DNA of 64,000 nt, taken from Taiwanofungus camphoratus (lineage: Eukaryota > Basidiomycota > Agaricomycetes > Polyporales > Taiwanofungaceae). Below, piece by piece: positions 21,454-32,641 of the stretch. Location: assembly GCA_003999685.1 (NCBI GenBank), contig CP021220.1:2294001-2358000 (forward strand). The letters run 5' to 3'. Below the pieces are notes generated by a model, which worked only from the letters and a program-made list of their open reading frames with translations, was not told where the DNA came from and did not search any database. The stretch's first letter is position 1. Each line of letters starts with the position of its first letter. The translations under genes and the position numbers were made by a program.

Positions 21454-23947
21454 ATGTCTTCCTCGCTCGAGAAGTCCTCCGGTGCTGACGTTCATGCTCA
21501 GGTCGAGCGTGTAGACGAGACAACAGATCCCGACCCTCGCAATATCCCCGAGCTGAAGCATGAGACCCGAGTCGTAAGCAAGAAAGAAGCCCTCAGTGCT
21601 TACATGACGATCGCTGCCGCTGCCTTCGGTTTGATCTCAGATGGTTGTAAGTATCTATTACATTATCACTGTTTGCTCCGTATTCACACTCCGGGATATG
21701 TAGACCAGAACAACCTGATGACAATGACCAATGTCAGCAACGCCTCGTTTCTTGCGTGCCTCGTTTATTGACACCGGTACAGGTTGTATTCAAGAAGCTC
21801 TACCCAAAAGAATACACTTCTTCGGTATCTACTCGGGTATCGAATGCCCTTCTTGTCGGTGTGTACCTCTTTGCCTGCTTACCACGAGGCCACAGATATT
21901 AAGACACTCGATCAGGCGAGATACTTGGCCAGGTCTTCGTAGGGCTCATTTGCGATAGAGTAGGACGTAAAGCTGGCCTGGTGATCACAACGCTCTTTAT
22001 TGTTATCGGAGCTATTCTTGCTACTGCTGCGCACGGCGCTCATGGCAGTATACCGGGTCTATTCTGGTTCTTGACCTTCGCGAGAGGGATTACCGGAGTG
22101 GTGAGCTTCACCTGATTTCCGTACATCTTGACCGATCTGTATTGACCTTGATCAGGGCACTGGCGGTGAATATCCTGCATCGTCGACAAGCGCAAGCGAG
22201 GCCGCGAATGAGAAGATGATTAAGAACCGAGGGCCGGGTGCGTCTATCTATACATTGATACCACTCATTAGAAGGGCTTACCCTCGACACGCAGTCTTCA
22301 TCATGGTCACAAATTTCGTTCTCAGCGTGAGTATGCATTATATGTTACGATATCTAATATGGACAAATCTCACCCTAGTTCGGTGGACCTTTGGCGGTAT
22401 CGGTATTCTTGATCGTCTTGTCTGCTGCTGGCGAGAACCACCTCAAGACGGTCTGGCGTGTCTGCTTTGGCATAGGCATTATCCTTCCGTTGACAGTGTT
22501 CTACTTCCGGATGCGCATGCTGAGTCCCAAATTGTAAGTGTTCTTGAGCGGAACGGAAATGAATAGATAAGTGTCTAAGTATAGTTACTATTTAGATTCC
22601 GTGAGGGGGCCATCAAGCGTAGGTCATGCCGCGCAGTTGTCGTCGAAGACTCACCGGCTGGATTTCAACAGGACATGTGCCTTACTGGTTGGTTCTTAAG
22701 AGGTATTGGAAGGCTCTAATCGGCACATGCGGAGCATGGTAGGTGCACACTTCGGACCGTAAGAAAGAAGCTTTCGCCTGATGATGTTCTCCAGGTTCCT
22801 TTACGATTTTGTAAGAATATTCTTATCCCACGCGTATTCATATAAAGTCTCCTGTTATAGGTGACCTTCCCCAATGGCGTCTTCTCCGGAACAATCATCT
22901 CGAGCGTCATTCACAATGGAAGCATTAAGTCAACTGCTGAATGGCAGCTACTGCTCGGCGCGATTGCACTACCTGGTGAGGCGTGCGATTGGTGATATTC
23001 TTTGCTACTGTAACATGCTGTATAGGTGTCTTCGTTGGCGCTCTGCTTTGCAACCCATTGGGTAGACGTAATACAGTAGGTTCTACTTATACACCATCTG
23101 TCCGGGCTTGTCTCATTTGCTTCGGATAATCACTGCCAGATGATCCTGGGATTCAGCGGCTATCTTATTTTCGGTCGGTGTATTGAGTACTACTAACTTT
23201 CGGATTTGATCTCACACATTAATTGAAATATTATAGGCCTGATCATTGGTTGCGCGTACGATAGGATCACGAAGATTGTTCCGCTCTTCGTCGTTTTGTA
23301 AGTGTAGCGCGAAGATGTTCTGGTACATGTATTGACCCGTAGCGCCAGCTATGGACTGATGCAGTCTATGGGTAATATGGTGAATTCAAATAGCTGTCCA
23401 TTCTACTTCGGAAGTGCTGACACCTACCAGGGACCAGGCAATATGTTGGGCCTCGTCAGTGCGGAGTAGGTGTCGGCGACTCTATTGTCTCGGTTTCTAA
23501 TTAACTTTCACAGGTCTTATCCCACTTCAATTAGGTATGCATGAACACAGGTCACGAAGACTACGCTAGCTGACTTTCGCCAAGGGGAACATGCTATGGC
23601 CTTTCAGCTGCTCTCGGGAAAACTGGAGCAGCAGTCGGTACACAAGCATTTACGCCTATCCAGAACCATCTTGGAAAAAAGTGCGCCTGCGAACGCTGAC
23701 GGGCCGAGTTCCATATTGACGCCTCTCTTGCAGGTGGACCTTCATTATTGCCGCGATTTGCGGCGTCGTTGGCATTATTGTCACCTACATCTTCGTCCCA
23801 GACATGACAGGTGTAGACCTTGCTGATGAAGACGAGAAGTTCTTAAAGTATCTTGCCGAGAATGGGTGGCAAGGGGACGTTGGCGAAGATGATGAGATGG
23901 TGCTCACAGAGGAAGACAACTCGAGTGAGGTCGAAAAGAAGGTCTAG
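21454..23947 (+). CDS. Major facilitator permease, GIT1 (glycerophosphodiester / phosphate) type
   Basis: I rebuilt 19 exons with phases closing throughout, 504 residues: 21454-21646, 21704-21732, 21783-21858, 21916-22100, 22156-22237, 22295-22326, 22379-22533, 22596-22618, 22672-22738, 22795-22810, 22861-22975, 23026-23075, 23140-23173, 23237-23297, 23349-23379, 23431-23465, 23514-23534, 23585-23680, 23734-23947. It has the MFS loop signature GLICDRVGRKAG, the family GTGGEYPASSTSASEAAN block, a long central loop, and SAESYPTSIRGTCYGLSAA before the last helices. The C-terminus PDMTGVDLADEDEKF is typical of GIT1 relatives. Yeast Git1 imports glycerophosphoinositol at the plasma membrane as a phosphate and inositol source. 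Substrate here is inferred from family only. Exons as short as 16-23 bases make automated models risky. Confidence 0.87.
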
Positions 23948-24036
23948 TCACGATCGGGATGTTCGGTATTGTCACGAAGATACTTGTATATCAATGAACG
24001 CATCTCATAGAACTTCACAAGTTGCAAAAGCGAAGT

Positions 24037-24042
24037 AATAAA
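24037..24042 (+). terminator. Poly(A)-signal-like AATAAA
   Basis: AATAAA lies 90 bases after the permease stop codon, in a stretch otherwise without coding signal. It is a plausible 3' end signal for that gene; fungal genes often use weaker variants. Confidence 0.35.
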
Positions 24043-24216
24043 ATCTAGCTAGGAGGCAGCTCTAGTAATACTGTCGAATAAGTAGGGACTAGCACTCTCC
24101 GGGGTGCAGATCTCAAAGGTTGGCCCTAAACGGTAGATCGGTAGTCACATGCGTTGTATCCGTACGCAGAAAATCTCAATGTGTCGGTGTGGCAGACGAC
24201 TCGAGGCTACTGTGTA

Positions 24217-27124
24217 ATGTTTTTATACAATCTACGGCAGGCCAGAATATCTCAGACCTTGCGCTCTGCTCTTATTCTCCTGCCTCCGCGTCGTTGCTAC
24301 TCTGCTCTAGCTGCTTTCAAGCCATCACCCTCCCGAGGACTTGATTCCCATGAGCACCAATCAGCAGCAGGCCCAAGTCATGCAATCACGGAAACCGAAC
24401 AGACTGATCACCCAATCGAATACAGTGATAATACCATCGAGGACCGCAATAAGTCTTCAAAAACCTCCGAGTCAAATACCAGCAAGAAAACCAGGCGGTC
24501 GAAGTCTTCGTTGACAACTCCTACCTCCAGGAAGCCTCTGCAACCAAGTAGAGTCGAGACTTACCTCAGTTCATTACAGGCTGCAGGCCTCCAGCCAAGC
24601 CTCGCTGATCTTGAACGGTGTCGTCCGGCCAAGCATGCGCATCCAAATTCTCCACAGTACACAGTTGACTACAACACGCTCCTTGATACGCTCAATCGGT
24701 CCTTCAGCAAAGAACAGTTACGGAAGTTTCTCGAGCAGTGGGACCCGAATTGCGTCTGGTGTAGGTCTCACCGCAAAAAGATACAGTATGCAGAAGCCAT
24801 TGTCGAGAGAATGTGGACCTGGCCTTCTTTGAAAGATATCGAACGGGCGAAACGAGATCGAACAGAGGTTTCGGTGAAATGTGCGTTGCATAGTCCAATT
24901 CCATTTATCAGAGCCTCATTCAGTCCTTCAAAAATAGCAATACCCGTTAGTGCTAGTCAGTTGTTCCTTATCCTTGGCAGAGGTTCGTGTGATAGCCGCT
25001 TGACGGTATCTTCACCTTTATTTTTGCTAAATTTGTTCATCAGATGGGGCCGACCTATTGCAAATGTCTATGGAGTACAATGTGCATATATCCTTGGTGA
25101 CACACCCTCTGGCTCTTCGCGTAGAAGGTCTCCGAGGTTCATTGAAGCAGCTTAACGAACATATAACATCCCTAAAGAAGGTATGTTGCTGCTCTTCAAG
25201 TAGCATTGCTTCGCTGATTATAACATACACAAGGACATCCTTGAAGAGACTCTCGAACTGCCTGCCATGACACCTATTCGGTCAGACATGGTTCAACGAA
25301 TATCGCGTTTGGCTGGAGCGTACTTGGAAAACATTGGCTCACGGGGCAAGGTTAGTGATACTGTATTTCTCTATTCTAACTCTCTTTGAACTCCCCATAC
25401 ATACAGGTTCGAATATGCGCACGGAGTCAACGAAACTTGGAGATTGCGAAACGGCTTGCTATTCGTGTGGGACATGAGGTATGTTGATTACAGCTTGTCA
25501 TAATACGATTGATTAAGGAACACAATCAAAGCTGGACATGGGTTCACATCCACCCATAGTATCCTATCTGCCATCAGAGATGTCAAATTCATCTGTACCC
25601 GCTGTCATGTTCCCGCGTACATATTCACTGTATCCCTTCTTATCACCACGCTCTTTGCCATGGACCATAAACATCGCTGGTGCCTTCAGAGTCAGACGGG
25701 TTGGTGAATGGCTTGGGCACCCCACCAGTGAAGACATCCGAGCTACCGGAGGGCTTGCCGGTGGGAACGGACACATGCTGACAGCAGCGCAGTGGGTACT
25801 TCTTCATGTGTACTGTCACGGCGCAACATTAAACTCTCACAGAGATCCCATTGATTTAAAGAATATTTTGTTTGGTGCCTTTGATAACCTCCAGGAGGCC
25901 GACCAGGCATTTCGCAGTGTTAAGGCCTCGTGAGTCTAATAGTGCAAGCACGATGAGAGATCGTTGTGCTGAACGGTTCTTTAGGACAGGTCACCTACTC
26001 ATGACCACGACGGCTGCTAATCGGAGAGCAACCCTTGTCCCACCCCTGAAAGGACAACATTCATTCACAAAAATTCTGAAATGGATGGCTAGCAATGACG
26101 TTAAGGCTTCATTTGTGCCAAGGTATACAAACTATCTAAATTTCCGGCAACTTCGTTGACTAAGTAGGTCTTAAGTCTACCGGCTCCTTTGATCGACTCA
26201 TCGCCGACCCACGAAAGGTTTTTGCATCGTCTTACCTATCATGCTATCCACAAGTCAGCCCCCAATGATGGATTCCATGAAGACTCTCGTAAAAATCCCA
26301 ATACAGCACCGGCGCTGACTACCAAAGTATTCCACCTCGAGATTATGTTGTCGCAGCCGCGACTTGCTCGCTCGGGATCAGCTGGAGACGGCGGCAGTTC
26401 TGATAGCACACAGTCTGTCAAAGAGAATGAAGATGTCCCGTTTCCTGATGCGACATTCACGCCGCATTGTTGGATGGGAGTTGAAACCACAGTTGATCTC
26501 CTGATACCCGATCGGTAAGTGAGATTATCCTAGACAGGTGTTCACAACTGATTGCGTATTCAGCCCAATGGACATACGTTTTTCTGCTTTGAATTCGTCT
26601 GTTCTTCAAACGGGCAAGGAACCGTCGGAGTTGAGGACATATGTGGCTGGTCTGGGAGCATTGTATGTATCTTGAGTTGTTTGATCATTGTAACCGTACC
26701 CATGATGCCTTCTAGCTTGAATGACGATGCAACGCAGCCCGACCCTCCTTTGATGTTCCATCATGGCGACGACACTTTTATCCTACATACGAGTGCCAGC
26801 GTTAGGCAGAGCACAGAACATATCGACATCCCTGGCTCATCAACCCACGATGAGCAGGACAATATGTCTTCCTTCATCAAGGTGATAACCGAGAGTATTC
26901 TCGATCTAGAAAGTGACCAAAAGTCTACACATTGCGAGGTAGGTGACTCTTCGTTCCCATGACTTAGCTGAAGCGGTCTCTGGCAGATATTCTGTGACAA
27001 TCATGCGTCTGAGGGATCCTGGAAACGTTTTCTTAGTGAATGCGATAAGCTTACTACTTTCACCACTTATATACGCCCAAGCATTGGTAATTTAGACGGG
27101 AAGGGTAATGACGAGGTGCTATAA
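24217..27124 (+). CDS. SLS1: Mitochondrial Sls1-like protein (inner-membrane-bound regulator family)
   Basis: Eleven exons give 789 residues: 24217-24880, 24938-24982, 25044-25180, 25234-25350, 25407-25478, 25532-25929, 25985-26122, 26176-26514, 26564-26662, 26716-26938, 26987-27124. The N-terminus (MFLYNLRQARISQTLRSALI) is basic and hydrophobic, a likely mitochondrial presequence. The central part carries SVKSIPVSASQLFLILGRDG and LALRVEGLRGSLKQLNEHI, reading as KH-like RNA-binding modules of the Sls1 family. A late PMDIRFSALNSSV block resembles the Sls1 C-terminal region. Yeast Sls1 sits on the matrix face of the inner membrane and couples mitochondrial transcription to translation. The identification is from recall of family sequence, so it is good rather than certain. 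The ATG at 24217 was chosen as the first in frame. The stop lies 74 bases from the SPB1 stop. Confidence 0.7.
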
Positions 27125-27198
27125 GAAGGCATAAACATCATATTTGCACTGAGATTCACCAGGTGACCGATAATAGTACACAGTGTTAAGGATCGAGA

Positions 27199-30100
27199 TC
27201 AAGTCCGTTTCCGCTTCTTAGTCGCCTTTTCTTTCCGTTTCTGAGCACGGACCTGAAAGCAAAACTTGAGAATTTGCAGATGGAAACTACAAGGAGGGCA
27301 CAGACCTCTTTCCTCATTCTTGCATCAACCATAACATAGCGGCCCTTTATCCCTTTTGGCCTGCCCTTGAGACCTTTGTGGGCACCTTTTGCCACCACTA
27401 CTTTGACCTCTTTTTTCTGCCTCTTCGCCGTGCCTCTTTGCATTAGCTTCTCTATCTGCTTCGCTTTCTCCCGCTCCGTCATGTCGGCCGTCTCGTTGAC
27501 GCCTTCAGCCTTCTTCATTGCCTTTTCGAGCCGTTGCGCCGCCTTGAACTTCTTCCGAGCCTTCGCCTCTACGATCTTCTTGATCGGTCGAGCGTCCAGC
27601 GCACGCATTTTGGCTCGAAGAGCGGCAACGGCCTCTTTTGTCACTGGGATATTGACTTTATAATGTTTCTCCTCATCGTCAAGGAACCATGATGGGAGAC
27701 CGTCCTTCGCGTTGAGAGAATAGCGATTAAAGCCGTCATTGATGAGTTGTGTTCGTGTCTTCTCCCTATTGACTAGCTGCTGTGCGATTGTAACAGCTTC
27801 GGCGGTGACAAGTCCATGCGCTGAGAATCAAGTAAACACAGTAAGCTGCAAAAGATGCAAACTGACTGACATTTTATGCTGGCGTTCTTAACCTCATCTT
27901 CATCGTCGTTGTCAACATCCCACATGTCAACATCATCGTCTGGCTCTTGTGGTACTACCTCAAAGTCATCTTCACCGTCATCGGAATAAGTCTTTAAAAA
28001 GCTTAAGATGTGGCATGGCATATAAAAAGCGCTCATGACTTACCTCATCGACTGGACCTTCGGATAGGTTGCCCATATCGTCCGCCTCATCAACCTCATC
28101 CTCAACATCGATATCCGCTTCAGCGAAACAATCCTGACTGAACCATACTTGTGCAGCCTTACTCAACTTTGCATTCGCTGCTGGCTCTTCGAATGTTGCG
28201 AATGTGCGTGTTTTCTTGAGATTGTGGGAAGCACCGCCTGGTTCATCGACCCTTCTTCGCTTCTTCCCTATCATAATTCTCTGCTCGTCCTCTTCATCGC
28301 TATTGTCATCGGAACTCGAGCTCTCATCCGCCTTCTCCTTAGCTACTTCCGTCCTCTCCCAACCACCTTCATCGCTTTCCTCGTCATCACTACCATCACT
28401 GTCTTCCTTGATCCCATGCCATTCCTCTCGGTCCTTGCTATCTTTCCTTGCTTCTTTCACCTTGTACTTCGCATCGCGGTCCTTGAGGCGCTCTCGATAC
28501 GCATCGTACAATCCATTCAACTCCGCCTCGAGACTCAGAACCTTCTTCTCATGTTCCTGTTCCGAGTCCAAAGTTTCCTCATTCTCGTCTTCCCCCTGGT
28601 TTGCTAGGTGAGAATCACCGTCACTCTCCACATCATCTTCATCCATGAGTCTTGTAATCCCATCTTTTCTTCTCAATGCCTTCGTAGCGTTGTCCAGATC
28701 GAAGACATCTTCCTGGCCATAGTTAAGAGCAGCATCACTCTGCTCCATCCCTATATCAAGTGGGGCCGTCATTTGGAGTTGCATGCGTTGAATGGTCCGA
28801 TTCTTGATTTCATTGGCACGCCGACGTTCTCTCCTTGCACGTGCTGCAGCCTCGGCATTCAATCGCTCGAGCTTTACCGGCCCTCGTTAGTGACACCGAG
28901 CCATGATAGCGACAATTAGGGCCATACCTCGTTCTGAATCTCTGCTTCTTCGTCAACATCTTCTGTAATTTCGACAATTTCAGTCAACTCTTCCGCCGGC
29001 TTTGTCTTCACTTCCAGGCCAATCTTAAGATAACATGCAGTCAGGCGATAAATGCAGTTGAATGCTCTACTAACAGACCTCTTCTCGTACATATACTCGC
29101 CATTTCATTAGGGCTTTGAAGTCGCCCTTGCCCAAAACTTTGAGGTCCTCGCAATTAGTAGTAATATCTGGAGTGGTGACATCCAAGTTCAACCACCTAT
29201 ATCACGCACGATTAGTATAGATTGCATTAGAATAGACTACGTCATACTGTTTTTCCTCCTCGGTTGCAAAAGTGATCTTGTTTATGCTACCGAGAAATGC
29301 GACAGGGTCCAGACATCTGATGAAATCTGCCGCACCGGCCTTCTTGAACAAAATATAGTCGCCATCATTGTAACCGTCGCGGTTTCTGCGCTTCTTCTCG
29401 GGCTGAAAGACATTGGCCTGGTAATTCTTCGAGGACGTGCCCTTATCTCCCTCAGCAGGCAGAGATGCCGAAATATCTTTGAAGACATGTTTTGGATCAA
29501 AGAACTTCGGATCTATGTGTTTAGGTGCTAAAAAGTCTCTGCAGACAACAAAGATCTCGGCAGATACATTCCTAGCCACGAGTAACAGTTTGTCAAACGC
29601 ACACCTATACAAAGAAATATGCATACCTGGAAGAAGGAGGCTTTGTCGCCTCGACTTTTCCGAAAAGTTGGTTGAATACCCAGATCAAGTTATTGTAGTC
29701 TGCACTCCGGAAAACCTTCGTCACGAATGTCCCGCCTTTCATGAGAAACTCAGCAGCAAGTTTCATGCTCATGAGCACTAGCTCGGATTGACTGTACGCA
29801 TCCTGAACCCAGGCAGTACCGACATTCGGGGCGCCGTCGTGGAGCACGACGTCGGCCTTCCAGTCCTTCAATTCACCACGAATGAGGTTGCGACATTGGG
29901 GAGTCGTGATGTCTGAAGCAAATGTTACAACACGAGGAATAGGTTTTATCGGAACTAAGTCAACACCTGACCAACAACAAACGGCATGAGAACTTGCGTC
30001 AACTGATCATGTATAACAAGACTCACCGACGATCACGCTATTGACTGGCATATACTTGCTGGCTACTTGCAGCCAGCCTCCGGGTGCTGCGCACAGATCA

Positions 30101-30304
30101 ATACAACATCGAGCAGACTCAAGGAAGGAGTATTTTTTGTTTAATTGTATGAGCTTGAAGGCAGATCGCGCCCGGTAACCTTGCTCTCTGCATTCCAAGA
30201 GTCAGCGTTGCCTGAAACTGGACCGGGGGTCTTGTAACGCACTTTGCAAGTTTATAATATTTATCAAGACGGCCTTTTCCCGTCTTCTTTTGAGCCTTCC
30301 CCAT
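27199..30304 (-). CDS. SPB1: rRNA methyltransferase Spb1 (FtsJ3 family)
   Basis: Ten exons give 872 residues: 30243-30304, 30027-30187, 29627-29966, 29248-29571, 29079-29196, 28928-29023, 28044-28871, 27871-27991, 27306-27820, 27199-27252. Spb1 2'-O-methylates 25S rRNA in the nucleolus and is needed for 60S assembly. The FtsJ/RrmJ domain starts at residue 1 ([20 protein letters not shown]). Its SAM-binding DLCAAPGGW is at 51-59, and the catalytic tetrad is Lys32, Asp118, Lys158, Glu193. The middle is a long acidic and coiled region rich in Asp, Glu and Ser. The C-terminal Spb1 domain contains [20 protein letters not shown] and ends in a Lys/Arg-rich tail. Length matches the yeast protein (841). 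At 29079 the exon reads through a possible donor because VYVREEIGLEVK then continues as in the family. Confidence 0.94.
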
Positions 30305-31308
30305 GTTCCAAAGGCAAGAGCGAAGTTTTGGCTGCTCAACCTGAAACTGAGGTTACATCAACTCCTACTGCTCCTTTTGCAATTTGTATTTATTTGTCTT
30401 TTACGCATTTGGTACTCCACGCCTTGCGATATTCAGTTTTATGGAGGCGACCACATTTCATTTGCAACAACATCGTATCTTTACCAACAGAGGGGGGGTA
30501 ATAGACTACTAGAAGAATGTCCACTTCTACACCTTTTCAAGAATATGCAGAGCAAGGTGTCGGGTGGAATAATCAGCTCCAGACTTAGTACGAACACTCG
30601 CGACACTGAGGCTAGGAATAGTCCCCAAAGATACGGATATCCTGGGGCACGAAGGTTGAAAGAATAGTATCTATTATGCCTGGGTGAGTCAGACTCAGCT
30701 GTATTCATCATGCTCAAGCGATGCCCGTCATTCTGGAAGACGTTGGATTGACTCGTTGAGAGATGGAATACAGGGTGTTATGCCTTGAAAGGCCGAATAT
30801 TTTGGGTGGACGTCCACCGGATTGGATCGAATTCGTCAACTGTGGATCCTGGCCAGCGGCGCATCTAAAACTTGCAAAATGGTTACGTCGGACATTTCTT
30901 ACTTTTATTGTATCAGTAGTCCAGTCAAGTTTGATGAGGTTTATGAAGTTTGGAGTGCTCGAGATAGGATTTTGCAAATTCCGTCCATTCTGTAACCCCC
31001 TACGTACCAGGCCACAGTATCGTTGTGTCACCATGCTCTTACCCTCACTTTTGCCAGTAGGCGATGTGCTCCAGGTGCGTTGACGCGAGCCTGGGTAGAC
31101 CGGGGTTGGTCTAAAGTAGATCTGGAATGATACCTGTTACTTTAAACGGCTGCTGTGTAATGCAAGATCATATGCTAACGTATCTCGGATAAAACAGGGG
31201 AGTAGCGACAATTCGAACTTCCTGCAACTGCCTTGCAGTAAGCACCTTGATTATACGCAAGCTGTTTGCAGCCTCGATCTTGTACTAGTGACATTTTGCA
31301 GTCTGGAC
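30305..31308. other. Intergenic between divergent SPB1 and the DUF423 gene
   Basis: This 1-kb region must carry both promoters. Two short frames, 30481-30717 (-) and 30763-31083 (+), have no recognisable motif and no splice partners. I see no repeats or RNA gene. Confidence 0.45.
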
Positions 31309-32142
31309 ATGTCTCAACCTTCATCTTCTACCCCTCTCTTGCCTCGTCTTGGTTCGGCCTTGCTGCGGCCAAATCCAAGCGTCCTATGGAAATCCGGAGC
31401 TGTCTTAGGTAATTTGTCGACATTGTATTGGACATCGGAGAACGACCGATATAGACTAACGTATTTTCTATTTACCGCGACGCTCACTTTCACGGTACGC
31501 AAATACTAGCTGCAACCGGGATGTTGGCAGGGGCGTTCGGAGCACACGGACTACAGCAGCGGAAGGGAATCACTGCTGAGAATATTCGTGCTTGGGCGAC
31601 TGCTTCTCATTACGCCGTGCGTGCAATTTCTTTCTACAGGTTTTGTACCCTTTTCTCGGGCATGCCTGGAAAAGCCCGTGAAGATAGGACCTTCAACCCC
31701 GAGCTGGTCTTCGAATTCGTCCAGCAGGCGCGGGACATTCCCTTCCTTCGGCGAGCTAATGCTCCATTAACTACTTACCTTAAATTGAAACACCGTCGCT
31801 CAGCTCCGTTATCAATAGGTGTTCAATGGCTTGGCCCTCCTTCTAGTGTCAATGCACCCTCGGTTTGCGAACCACAGATTTGCAGGGCCTGCTATTGCAG
31901 CTGGTGGTGCCATATTCTCTGGGAGTATTATGGCTCTCGTACTTGCTCGCGATCGGTGAGCATGCCCAATTTAGAAGATAAATTCACTTCATATCTTGAC
32001 CCCGTTCCAGATTCAGATGGATGGGTCCAATAACGCCGATCGGCGGTTCCATTATGATTGCTGGGTGAGCCAGCATTACAAATCTGTTTATTGCTGGCAG
32101 GGTATCTAACGAACCTTCAGCTACCTTGCCTTAGCTTTTTGA
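31309..32142 (+). CDS. Small DUF423 / TMEM256-type membrane protein
   Basis: Five exons (31309-31408, 31510-31616, 31819-31955, 32011-32064, 32121-32142) encode 139 residues. The signature AATGMLAGAFGAHGLQ is followed by AWATASHYAVFNGLALLLVS, then by PAIAAGGAIFSGSIMALVL and GPITPIGGSIMIAGYLALAF. Four membrane helices are expected. This matches the bacterial YwdK/YgdD and animal TMEM256 family, whose function is unknown. The short Ser/Pro-rich N-terminus shows no clear signal peptide. The second intron, 31617-31818, is 202 bases, about four times the local norm, and exon 2 reads open into it, so a single-ORF model would be wrong. Confidence 0.87.
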
Positions 32143-32376
32143 CTGGATCGCAGTCGTGAGGAACACGTGGGAGTGTGGAGAGGCAATAAGTCGTATTAAT
32201 GAATATGAGTGTACATTTATGCGTATCTGTCCTTATCTTGCGGCATGACAAGGTCGCTAGGGGCCTGAGAGAACCACCGTTCTTCCGGAAGTGAAACGCG
32301 AAGCTGAGAACAACGCAGGCCTCCTAAGCTCAGATTGGGGGAGAAGTGATACACGTGCATGCGGCGTGTAGAATGC

Positions 32377-32388
32377 GATCACGTGATC
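32377..32388. promoter_or_regulatory. Palindromic E-box GATCACGTGATC
   Basis: This is a perfect 12-base palindrome centred on CACGTG, about 255 bases upstream of the zinc-finger gene ATG. Such sites are bound by bHLH factors of the Cbf1/Pho4/Sre types in fungi. Which factor acts here is unknown. Confidence 0.4.
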
Positions 32389-32558
32389 AACGCGTTGGGC
32401 GTGTCGTCTCCGCTTGAAAAGCTCCAGGCCTTGTTTGCGTTAGCGACTGTGGCTGCTCTCTGCCACCGTCACCGTTTCTTGCGGCCAGCTCGCGCAAAGC
32501 TGTCTGCCATCTTCTTCTTCCTCTTGATTGTATCTTCTATCATTTGAATCTTGTGTTG

Positions 32559-32618
32559 GTAAGTTCTTCATAGCAGTAATCTAATGATTTACACCCAACC
32601 ATCAAGTTGATTGTCCAG
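32559..32618 (+). other. Putative 5'-leader intron
   Basis: GTAAGT at 32559 and TCCAG ending at 32618 frame a 60-base segment with a CTAAT branch-like motif inside it. It ends 23 bases before the ATG of the zinc-finger gene. It looks like a normal local intron but lies wholly in the leader. Confidence 0.45.
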
Positions 32619-32641
32619 ATAGCGTTATATCCATCGAAATC

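Larger units (their letters stand above)
32143..32641. other. Promoter and 5' leader region of the zinc-finger gene
   Basis: This gap of about 500 bases holds CACGTG at 32164-32169 and 32352-32357, the palindrome at 32377-32388, and a likely 5'-leader intron at 32559-32618. A pyrimidine-rich stretch with TTCTTCTTCCTCTTG lies near 32512-32526. No coding gene is seen. Confidence 0.5.

Noticed and set aside
28149-28611. Two plus-strand frames of 135 and 152 codons over SPB1
   Set aside because: They are the antisense of acidic Asp/Glu/Ser codons. Their apparent hydrophobicity is a by-product of that composition.
31521-32033. Single 170-codon frame running through the DUF423 gene
   Set aside because: It reads exon 2 and then an intron and later exons in the wrong frame. 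The spliced model recovers the whole family sequence.
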